Below are positions 8,847 to 15,507 of a DNA stretch of 64,000 nucleotides, one piece after another. The notes beneath the pieces were generated by a model, which ran no database searches, was not told where the DNA came from, and saw only the letters and a program-made list of their open reading frames with translations. Location: assembly GCF_003854965.1 (NCBI RefSeq), contig NZ_RQPI01000007.1, forward strand, positions 158,983-222,982, read 5' to 3'. Numbering within the stretch: position 1 is the stretch's first letter; every line of letters starts with the position of its first letter. The position numbers and the translations under genes are program-made. Source of the stretch: Paenibacillus rhizophilus (lineage in GTDB: Bacteria > Bacillota > Bacilli > Paenibacillales > Paenibacillaceae).

Positions 8847-9673
8847 TATACGCAAGCGATCTGGACCGCACGCTAATCTACTCGCCTGCGGCGCTTGGCG
8901 TTCCGGAAGATACGCCCGGGCTGGTTCCGGCGGAAATCCGGGACGGCCGGGTCGTGTCCTACATTTCAAGGACGGCTCTTCAGGAGCTTGCGGCGCTGTC
9001 GCCGGACATCGTCTTTATGCCCGTAACGACACGGACCGTGGCTCAGTACCGGAGAATTAATTTGTTCCGGGAGACCGTGATTCCGGACTACGCCGTCACC
9101 AGCAACGGCGGCAATATACTGGTGAACGGAGCCGTCGATGAGGAATGGAGAAAGAGAATTGGTGAAAAGGTCATGGCGGAATCCGCTCCCGAAGGCGATG
9201 TAAAATCGCTTGTGCTGGCAGCGCTTCGGGAAGAGTGGATCATCAGCGAGCGCTGGTGCGACGGGCTGTTCTACACTTATGTCGTACATCGCGATTTGAT
9301 ACCGATTGAGGTGGCGTTGGGTCTGTCGGAGAAGCTGTACGGACTCGGCTGGAGGGTTTCCCTGCAGGGCCGCAAGCTGTATGCCGTTCCGGCCGCCGTC
9401 AACAAGAGCGACGCTATCGCCCATGTCCGCCGAACCGTCCGAAGTGAGCCGATGGCGGCGTCGGGCGATTCGCTGCTGGACCGGTGCCTGCTGGACAGCG
9501 CCGACTATGCCATCGTTCCGCCGCACGGAGAAATCTACGCGCAGCGGGAGAACGGACCCGAGATGCCGTACCGGTTCACGAATTCATCCGGCGTGTTCGC
9601 CGCCGATGAGATTTTGCGGTATGTAAGGGAAATATATAACCGATTATCGGCAACGGGAGTGGAGGCGCAGTGA
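8843..9673 (+). CDS. HAD superfamily phosphatase of the ter operon
   Basis: 276 residues; the ATG overlaps the previous stop (ATGA). HAD motif I is DLDRT (6-10, nucleophile Asp6), motif II TTRT (62-65), motif III Lys in VNKSDA (186-191) and motif IV GDSLLD (208-213), so the active site is complete. SNGGNI (87-92) suits a Cof/type II cap. It probably removes phosphate from the ribosyl-phosphate product of the neighbouring PRTases, but the substrate is not known. Confidence 0.87.
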   Translation: MIYASDLDRTLIYSPAALGVPEDTPGLVPAEIRDGRVVSYISRTALQELAALSPDIVFMPVTTRTVAQYRRINLFRETVIPDYAVTSNGGNILVNGAVDEEWRKRIGEKVMAESAPEGDVKSLVLAALREEWIISERWCDGLFYTYVVHRDLIPIEVALGLSEKLYGLGWRVSLQGRKLYAVPAAVNKSDAIAHVRRTVRSEPMAASGDSLLDRCLLDSADYAIVPPHGEIYAQRENGPEMPYRFTNSSGVFAADEILRYVREIYNRLSATGVEAQ

Positions 9674-10725
9674 AGAGTGTAAATGTTTATTTCAACCGCT
9701 GGTTTTCGGTTGCCTACCACTATATGAACCTGATCCGCGGCAACGAGGACGGTATGCCTTTCCGGATTTTCGCGACTCATCCCGACATCAACCATATGTC
9801 ACTGCAAGGGGCTGACGTGGCGGAGAAGGAGCCTGCGCTTACGGGCTTGCCGTATGTAGAGTTTTGCGTTGATTTCTGCCGCCGCCATGCCATCGATATC
9901 TTTATTCCCCGGCTTCACATGCTCGATATTTCACGTCATGCTCATCTGTTCGACGAAATCGGGACGAAAGTGCTGGTGTGCCGGGATGCGGAGCTGCTGG
10001 AAAGCGTAATGATTAAGGACAAATTTTATGAAAATGTCAAAGCCAAAGGCATTATGGCCATTCCCGACTATCATGTCGTCCGCAGCGCGGAAGGCTTCGA
10101 GGCGGCTTACCGGGACCTTGCGGCAAAAGGGCATCGCGTCTGCTTCAAGCCGACCGATTCCGAAGGCGGGCTCGGCTTCCGCATCATTGACAACAACCGC
10201 AGTCCACTGCAGGAGCTGCTGGGCTACGTAACGCCGCTCATTTCATTTGAGGAAGCGCGGCGCATTCTGGCGGAGGCCCGGTCCTTCCCGGATCTGATGG
10301 TCATGGAGCTGCTGGAAGGCTATGAGTACAGCATCGACTGCCTGGCCGGCGGGGAAGGAAGGCTGCTCGCCGCCGTCCCGCGCCGCAAGGCGGGCGGACG
10401 CCTGCGGCTGCTTGAGCGCCATGCCGGATTTATGGAGCTCGCGGCCAAGGTGGCGGAAACGTACAGACTCCCTTACAATTTTAATATCCAGATGAAATAC
10501 AACGGGGAGACGCCGAAGCTTCTGGAGATTAATCCCCGGATGTCGGGAGGGCTGCATATCACCTGTCTGTCCGGCATCAACTTTCCTTATCTGGCTGTCA
10601 AAAGCGCGCTCGGCGGCGAGGTGCCGCGGATGGAGCTTCAGCGCGACATTCTGGCCGCGCATATCGAACAGCCGGTCATCGTGACGGAAAAAGAGAATTC
10701 CGCCGCACCGGATGTCGTTAATTGA
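9670..10725 (+). CDS. ATP-grasp ligase of the ter operon
   Basis: 351 residues from a GTG that overlaps the HAD stop (GTGA). ATP-grasp features: the nucleotide-binding loop FKPTDSEGGLGF (159-170) and the magnesium site LEINPRMSGG (286-295, Glu287, Asn289). These enzymes ligate a carboxylate to an amine or similar group using ATP. Last of five tightly overlapping enzyme genes, so the product of the lyase, PRTases and HAD is probably its substrate. Confidence 0.88.
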   Translation: MKSVNVYFNRWFSVAYHYMNLIRGNEDGMPFRIFATHPDINHMSLQGADVAEKEPALTGLPYVEFCVDFCRRHAIDIFIPRLHMLDISRHAHLFDEIGTKVLVCRDAELLESVMIKDKFYENVKAKGIMAIPDYHVVRSAEGFEAAYRDLAAKGHRVCFKPTDSEGGLGFRIIDNNRSPLQELLGYVTPLISFEEARRILAEARSFPDLMVMELLEGYEYSIDCLAGGEGRLLAAVPRRKAGGRLRLLERHAGFMELAAKVAETYRLPYNFNIQMKYNGETPKLLEINPRMSGGLHITCLSGINFPYLAVKSALGGEVPRMELQRDILAAHIEQPVIVTEKENSAAPDVVN

Positions 10726-10789
10726 CAAAAGCGGATGGAAAGTGTTACTTTTCTTCCAAGAGACAGGCTGTCATTTATAGGAATATGCT

Positions 10790-11557
10790 GTGCAAGAGGT
10801 GAGTGCTATCCAACATAAAGCGAAAGTATTGGTATACGCGGGCATCGGTTACGCCGCGGCGGTGGTGACCAGCACCGTGCTGCCGGAAATGCTGTCCCTG
10901 CTGCTCCCGTTCGCCGGGGCAGCGTTCGGGCTGTTCGGCGGAAGCAGCCGGAGAAGCAACCTGCCCGGCGAGGCGCTCCCAGGGGGAGCCGAACCGTCCC
11001 CGTCAGCGCATCCGCTCCGGACGGCGGCTTCCGCAGCCGGCACTCCGGCCGACGCGCAGGCGGCTCAGGCCGGCATGTCCGGCGCACCGGCTTACCGGTC
11101 CGGGGCCCCGGCCGGCGAAACGGACGGCGGCAGGGGAGAACCGGCAGCTTCGATTCAGCCGGAGTTCGCTCCAGTGGTCGAGTACCTGAGCATCCTGGAG
11201 GATATGATTATCTCCGAAGGGCAGAAGAATACGCTCGATAACGAAATCGTGGAGAAGTCGCTGGCGCTGTTCGCCCGGCTTCAGCGCGTCATTCCGCTGC
11301 TGCAGGAGCTGGGCAACGGCGAGATCAACCATACCGTCCGGCGCCTTATTTTGAAGGACCTGAACGGCGTAATCAACCCGTTCCTGCGGCTCAGCGGCGA
11401 GGCGAAGACCCGAAACCGGCGGACGCTGCTGAACGGTCTGAAGGATATCGATTCCAAAATTACCGAGATTGCCTCTACGATTGAGCACAAGGACCTGCTG
11501 GAATTGCAAAGTAAAGCGGAGCTGATTCATCAACGCTACAACAGCGCCGAATTATAG
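10790..11557 (+). CDS. XpaC-like protein (5-bromo-4-chloroindolyl phosphate hydrolysis family)
   Basis: 255 residues from a GTG start (AGGA about 8 bases upstream; weak, so the start is tentative). Residues about 13-45 are hydrophobic and would anchor it in the membrane. Residues 50-120 form a Gly/Pro/Ala-rich linker. The C-terminal half is helical (EYLSILEDMIISEG onward). In B. subtilis xpaC lies next to the telA homologue yaaN, the same pair as here, which supports the call. Biochemical role unknown. A TTGACA at 10722-10727, overlapping the upstream stop, might be an internal promoter but lacks a good -10. Confidence 0.65.
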   Translation: MQEVSAIQHKAKVLVYAGIGYAAAVVTSTVLPEMLSLLLPFAGAAFGLFGGSSRRSNLPGEALPGGAEPSPSAHPLRTAASAAGTPADAQAAQAGMSGAPAYRSGAPAGETDGGRGEPAASIQPEFAPVVEYLSILEDMIISEGQKNTLDNEIVEKSLALFARLQRVIPLLQELGNGEINHTVRRLILKDLNGVINPFLRLSGEAKTRNRRTLLNGLKDIDSKITEIASTIEHKDLLELQSKAELIHQRYNSAEL

Positions 11558-11568
11558 GAGGGAAGACC

Positions 11569-12669
11569 ATGTCTACGCCGATTATTCCACTGAAAAAAGA
11601 AGATGAAGACAAGGTTGTTCAGGAAGCCTCACAGCTGATCGAGAAGGTTGCCAAGACCGATACCGTAGCGCTGGACACCCTAATGGACGATATCGGCAAG
11701 CTTGGGGTGAAGACGCAGGAGAAGGCGGGCCAGACGCTGAAGCTGCTGGACCGCCCGGTGAACGAACTGATGAGCGGCAAGCGCAGCGAAGTGTCGAACA
11801 TGATTTTGAAGCTGCGGGGCGAATGCGAAGAGCTTCAGCAGAGTAAAAATGTAAGCTTTTTCGGCAAAATGCTGCGCAAGAGCCCGCTCAAAAACTATGT
11901 CTACAAATACCAGTCCGTCCGCACGAATATCGATGGAATCATTACGGGCCTTCGGGACGGCAGAGACACGCTGGAAGAGAGCATTGTCAACATGCGCCAG
12001 CTCAAGCGCACCTCCATGGAGGAGATCTATAACCTGCAGACCAAAATCGCCTTCGGGAACAGGCTGAAAGAGCTGTTCGAATCGGAAATCGCCAAGCCGG
12101 AGAACGAGTACCGCAAGACCTATCTGGAACGCGGCCTTCGCAAGGTGGTTACCCGCATCCAGTCGATGACCGAGATGATTATGCTGTACAATCAAGCGAT
12201 TGCCGCGACGGATATCATCAACGACAACAACGACAAGCTGATCGACTCCGTGAACAACGCGATCGACAAAACGTCCAACCTGATTACCGTGTCCGCGATG
12301 ATTGCGATGTCTCTGGCTGATCAGGAAAATGTCATCTCCGCCGTGGAGGCGACGAACAAGACGATTGAAGACCAGTTCAAGGAAAATGCGCGGCTGCTGC
12401 GCACAACGACGGAGAAGACGAGCGAGCTGCTGGCCAAGCCGTCCATGTCCATGGAGGCCGTCAATCAGGCAATCGGCGATCTGATGTCCGCCCTCGATAC
12501 GTCGGAGCAGTCCAACCGCCGGATCATCGAGAGCTGCCAGGATTATACGAACAAAATGACAGCGATCAATACGCAGCTTGGCAACCGCTTGGGCCAGAAT
12601 GAGGCGGGCCGTCCCCAGGCGCTGAAACAGGGCGCGGCGGATAATGAGCTGAGCAGCTTTTTGAATTAG
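11569..12669 (+). CDS. telA: TelA family toxic-anion resistance protein
   Basis: 366 residues, a usual TelA length, almost wholly alpha-helical and hydrophilic. ATG preceded by GGAGGG. Typical stretches are LKLLDRPVNELMSGKRSE near 60-77 and NPRYSL-like replacement GRDTLEESIVNMRQLKR near 133. TelA proteins accompany XpaC and the ter genes and are linked to resistance to tellurite and cell-envelope stress; the mechanism is unknown. Last gene of the operon, 30 bases before a terminator. Confidence 0.9.
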   Translation: MSTPIIPLKKEDEDKVVQEASQLIEKVAKTDTVALDTLMDDIGKLGVKTQEKAGQTLKLLDRPVNELMSGKRSEVSNMILKLRGECEELQQSKNVSFFGKMLRKSPLKNYVYKYQSVRTNIDGIITGLRDGRDTLEESIVNMRQLKRTSMEEIYNLQTKIAFGNRLKELFESEIAKPENEYRKTYLERGLRKVVTRIQSMTEMIMLYNQAIAATDIINDNNDKLIDSVNNAIDKTSNLITVSAMIAMSLADQENVISAVEATNKTIEDQFKENARLLRTTTEKTSELLAKPSMSMEAVNQAIGDLMSALDTSEQSNRRIIESCQDYTNKMTAINTQLGNRLGQNEAGRPQALKQGAADNELSSFLN

Positions 12670-12698
12670 GACTAATTGTTCTATATATGCAGACGCGT

Positions 12699-12728
12699 GA
12701 CCTGTCCGTTTATCCGGCAGGTCTTTTT
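12699..12728 (+). terminator. Terminator of the ter operon
   Basis: GACCTG (12699-12704) pairs with CAGGTC (12718-12723), followed by TTTTT. It lies just downstream of telA. Confidence 0.75.
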
Positions 12729-12751
12729 GCTGTGCTGTACTCATAATCCCC

Positions 12752-12801
12752 CTCCCCCGCACATACATTGCGACAAGGCGCGGCAATGTGGGAAGGGGGA
12801 G
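12752..12801 (+). promoter_or_regulatory. Long hairpin burying the ribosome site of the 30-residue ORF
   Basis: CTCCCCC (12752-12758) pairs with GGGGGAG (12795-12801), and ACATTGC (12765-12771) with GCAATGT (12783-12789), with an internal loop between the helices. The 3' arm is the purine-rich ribosome site of the ORF at 12807, so translation would need the hairpin to open. A thermosensor or attenuator role is inference. Confidence 0.5.
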
Positions 12802-12806
12802 TTAAC

Positions 12807-12899
12807 GTGATCCTGGGCTGCCTGATTCTCGTGCTTCTTGTGGTGGCCAGCAGCGAGAAGGCGGAAGGGATCGCCGAATTGAACGACGACGATTCCTGA
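12807..12899 (+). CDS. Putative small membrane protein, 30 residues
   Basis: GTG start 6 bases after GGAAGGGGGA, 30 codons, TGA stop. The product begins with a hydrophobic helix (ILGCLILVLLVVASS) and ends in a charged tail (EKAEGIAELNDDDS). Such a layout is common for small single-pass membrane proteins. An in-frame ATG at 12786 would add MWEGGVN. No family recognised. Support is the ribosome site and the hydrophobic/acidic composition; expression is not shown. Confidence 0.5.
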   Translation: MILGCLILVLLVVASSEKAEGIAELNDDDS

Positions 12900-13028
12900 C
12901 CCAAGGGATGATCCGGCAATCTCCGGGGTTTGTTGTTTCAAGCGTTTTCTTGCGGTTTATTGGGTATAATAAGCCACAGCTCGTATTATCCCGAGGCTGC
13001 TGAAAATACGACAACCCACGGAGGATCT

Positions 13029-13817
13029 ATGGAAAACGAAGCACTGTTGAAAGTCGAGCAATTGGCGCTGAAGAAGCAAAAAGTTTACCGAAACAGTATA
13101 TTCCGCTACATTGCCCGCGCCATGCTGGCCAGTATGTTTATCGGATTCGGCGTTATCGTGGCCTTCAAAACCGGCAACTTTTTTTACATGGAGCATTCTC
13201 CGATGACCTATCCGATGGCCGCTATTACTTTCGGAGCAGCCATCATCCTCATTTCCTACGGCGGCGGCGACCTGTTTACGGGTGATACGTTCTATTACAC
13301 CTATGCGGCGCTGCGCAAGAAAATGCGGTGGACGGATGTCGCGCGGATGTGGGTGTGGAGCTATATCGGAAACATTTTGGGCGCAACGGCATTCGCCCTG
13401 CTCATTTATTTGACGGGTTTATTCTATGATGCGAATGTAAACGGCTTTTTGCTGAATGTCGTTGAGCATAAAATGGCAGCCCCGGCTGCGCAGCTGTTCT
13501 GGCGGGCGATTCTTTGTAACTGGCTCGTCTGTCTGGCTTTCTTTGTGCCGATGTCGCTCAAAGCCGACGGCGCCAAACTGTTCTGTATGGTGCTGTTCGT
13601 ATTCTGTTTCTTCATTTCGGGCTATGAACATAGCATTGCCAATATGTGCACCTTCGCGATCGCGCTTGTGCTGAACCACCCCGGAACCATCTCGTGGGGC
13701 GGTGTTGTGCATAACCTGGTTCCGGTTACCTTTGGCAATTTGATCGGCGGCGGGGTGCTGATGGGCGTCATGTACTACTATGTGAACAAGCCTTTCCTGG
13801 ATCAGGACAGCCATTAA
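13029..13817 (+). CDS. Formate/nitrite transporter (FNT) family channel
   Basis: 262 residues from ATG 13029 with GGAGGA just upstream (short spacing); the frame extends further 5' but without a better start. Six membrane segments. FNT family features: GGGDLFTGDTFYY near 76-88 and FFISGYEHSIANM near 196-208. FNT proteins are pentameric channels for formate, nitrite or hydrosulfide. The next genes are a rhodanese and a LysR regulator, so a sulfur anion (hydrosulfide) is a possible substrate here; that is inference. Confidence 0.88.
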   Translation: MENEALLKVEQLALKKQKVYRNSIFRYIARAMLASMFIGFGVIVAFKTGNFFYMEHSPMTYPMAAITFGAAIILISYGGGDLFTGDTFYYTYAALRKKMRWTDVARMWVWSYIGNILGATAFALLIYLTGLFYDANVNGFLLNVVEHKMAAPAAQLFWRAILCNWLVCLAFFVPMSLKADGAKLFCMVLFVFCFFISGYEHSIANMCTFAIALVLNHPGTISWGGVVHNLVPVTFGNLIGGGVLMGVMYYYVNKPFLDQDSH

Positions 13818-13859
13818 ACGGCGGTGGACCGGATTTGCGACGCAGTCCATTCAAAGGCA

Positions 13860-13905
13860 AAGAAAGACCTCCATTCTGCACTAGGCAGGATCGGAGGTCT
13901 TTCTT
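13860..13905. terminator. Bidirectional terminator between FNT channel and rhodanese genes
   Basis: AAGAAAGACCTCC (13860-13872) pairs perfectly with GGAGGTCTTTCTT (13893-13905). The A-rich left side and T-rich right side let it serve both converging genes. Confidence 0.88.
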
Positions 13906-14372
13906 CACTCTCCGTCTTGCGGCGGCATCGGCGGCATTTGCCAGTAAAGCGGCGCTTCCTCGCGAAGAGTCCCTTCCAGCGGTCCGCCTTCCCGCCGCCA
14001 ATATTCGATGCCGCCGAGCATTTCTTTGACCTGGTAGCCCTGCGCGGCCAGCCGGGCGGCGGCTTTGGTCGCTCCGTTGCAGGCCGGACCCCAGCAGTAC
14101 ACAACCAGCGCCCGGTCCCGCGGCAGCTCCGGAGCACCGCTGCGGCCAAGATATCCGGAGGGCAGAGAGACGGCGCCGGGCAGATGCGCCTCTTCATAGG
14201 AACGGGCATCGCGGACATCAACCAGAACAAAATTCAGCAACCCTTCACGCAGATCATAGGCGACGTCGGCCACATCGGTTTCGAACCTTCCCTTTGCGGC
14301 GAAATAGGCTGCGGCTTCGGCCGGGGAAGCGGGCGGAACGGACAACACCTGTGATTTCGGTTGGATCTTCAT
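13905..14372 (-). CDS. Rhodanese-like domain protein
   Basis: 155 residues. The start at 14372 was chosen for AAGGAGGA 7 bases upstream; a longer frame upstream crosses the promoter. Rhodanese signatures: VDVRDARSYEEAHLPGAV (51-68) and the active-site loop YCWGPACNG (92-100) with Cys93 as the persulfide-carrying residue and a second Cys98. Cytoplasmic single-domain sulfurtransferase. Transcribed away from a LysR gene 129 bases distant, with two dyads between, so control by that LysR protein is likely. Confidence 0.9.
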   Translation of the reverse strand: MKIQPKSQVLSVPPASPAEAAAYFAAKGRFETDVADVAYDLREGLLNFVLVDVRDARSYEEAHLPGAVSLPSGYLGRSGAPELPRDRALVVYCWGPACNGATKAAARLAAQGYQVKEMLGGIEYWRREGGPLEGTLREEAPLYWQMPPMPPQDGE

Positions 14373-14438
14373 GCTTACATCCTCCTTAAAGTCTACTGAT
14401 GGCTCTTTCCTCCATTTTAGCTTGAATGAATCATTGCT

Positions 14439-14460
14439 GTTATCTATAGTATTAGATAAC
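14439..14460. promoter_or_regulatory. LysR-type dyad 1 in the divergent promoter
   Basis: GTTATCT (14439-14445), 8-base spacer, AGATAAC (14454-14460): a perfect inverted repeat of the T-N11-A kind bound by LysR regulators. It lies midway between the divergent rhodanese and lysR genes. Confidence 0.6.
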
Positions 14461-14461
14461 A

Positions 14462-14482
14462 ACTATCGAAATGAATGATAGT
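14462..14482. promoter_or_regulatory. LysR-type dyad 2 in the divergent promoter
   Basis: ACTATC (14462-14467), 9 bases, GATAGT (14477-14482). It sits next to dyad 1, about two helical turns centre to centre, as in recognition and activation sites of LysR proteins. Confidence 0.5.
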
Positions 14483-14500
14483 ACAACCGGAGGATAACGG

Positions 14501-14502
14501 GA
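14501..14502 (+). other. Start point note for the LysR gene
   Basis: Zero-length marker: the ATG at 14502 is preferred over earlier in-frame codons because GGAGGA lies 7 bases upstream. Confidence 0.3.
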
Positions 14503-15380
14503 TGGAACTTACTTATCTGCGTACGTTTTGCGAGGTCGTCCTAAGCGGCAGTTATACCAGAGCGGCGGAACAACTTGGGTATGCGCAATCCAGCGTAACG
14601 GCCCAGATCACCAAGCTGGAGGAGATGTACGGGGCGAAGCTGCTGGAGCGTTCGGGCAAGGGGATGACGCCGACTTTTGCCGGCAAAACGCTGCTCCGTT
14701 ACGCCCGCCAAATGCTGGCGCTGAGCGAAGAGGCGAAGGAGATTATCTCCGAAGGACAGGCGGGGGAGCTGACGATCGGTTCCATCGAGACGCTTGCTGC
14801 CTATTTTTTGCCGCACCGGCTGCATCGTTACCGTAAGCAGCACCCGGATATCCGGCTGCGCGTCCTGCCTGGCTCTGAAAGTGACATTATCGCTGGTGTG
14901 CGGAACAAATCCGCCGATTTCGGCCTGATTTTTGATAAGCCCTACGCATCGGATGACCTTCAGGTCCTGTCCTTGCAGCAGGAAGAATTGTTCGTAATCG
15001 TCTATCCCGGGCACCCGCTGGCGTATCGCGAATCGATAGAGATATCCATGCTTGCCACCGAGCCGCTCGTTCTGACCGAGGATACATGCACATACCGGAA
15101 TCATCTGCTGCAGGAAATGAGAGGTTTGGGGATTGCGCCGAGAGTGGAGTTGGAATTCGGGAATCTGGAGGGTATCAAGCAGGCTGTTAAGCATGAATGG
15201 GGGATCGCTTTTCTGCCGGGCTATACGGTCTTGGATGAATTGGGCCGGGGAGAGCTTAAGGCGACTCCAGTGTCTGAAGACGGCGGCAAAGGCTTCTGCA
15301 TTCAGCTGATCTACCGCAAAGACCGCTGGTTAGCCGCTTCATTTAAGAGATTTATCGAAACGATGCAGGGAGACGGATGA
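14502..15380 (+). CDS. LysR family transcriptional regulator
   Basis: 292 residues, normal for the family. N-terminal winged helix-turn-helix MELTYLRTFCEVVLSGSYTR with AEQLGYAQSSVTAQITKLE (about 22-40) as recognition region. C-terminal effector domain of the periplasmic-binding fold (GELTIGSIETLAAYFLPHRL near 85). GGAGGA precedes the ATG. Divergent from the rhodanese gene. The effector is unknown; sulfur or thiol compounds would fit the context. Confidence 0.92.
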   Translation: MELTYLRTFCEVVLSGSYTRAAEQLGYAQSSVTAQITKLEEMYGAKLLERSGKGMTPTFAGKTLLRYARQMLALSEEAKEIISEGQAGELTIGSIETLAAYFLPHRLHRYRKQHPDIRLRVLPGSESDIIAGVRNKSADFGLIFDKPYASDDLQVLSLQQEELFVIVYPGHPLAYRESIEISMLATEPLVLTEDTCTYRNHLLQEMRGLGIAPRVELEFGNLEGIKQAVKHEWGIAFLPGYTVLDELGRGELKATPVSEDGGKGFCIQLIYRKDRWLAASFKRFIETMQGDG

Positions 15381-15453
15381 CGTAAAAGTAAAGGGCTCTG
15401 CGCGGTATGGAATTGCGATGAGACCGATCAAGCCATTTGCCGGAATGGAAAAA

Positions 15454-15490
15454 AAGGCGCCACCAGACGCGAAAGGTCTGTTGGCGCCTT
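15454..15490. terminator. Bidirectional terminator between lysR and the TPM-domain gene
   Basis: AAGGCGCCA (15454-15462) pairs with TGGCGCCTT (15482-15490), and CAGAC with GTCTG inside, around loop GCGAAAG. On the minus strand it is followed by TTTTT, so it mainly ends the TPM-domain transcript. Confidence 0.85.
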
Positions 15491-15507
15491 GAGCTTTGGA
15501 GGGCGGT

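Noticed and set aside
14501..14502. Zero-length marker entered for the lysR start
   Set aside because: It is only a note on start choice and not a biological feature; ignore it.
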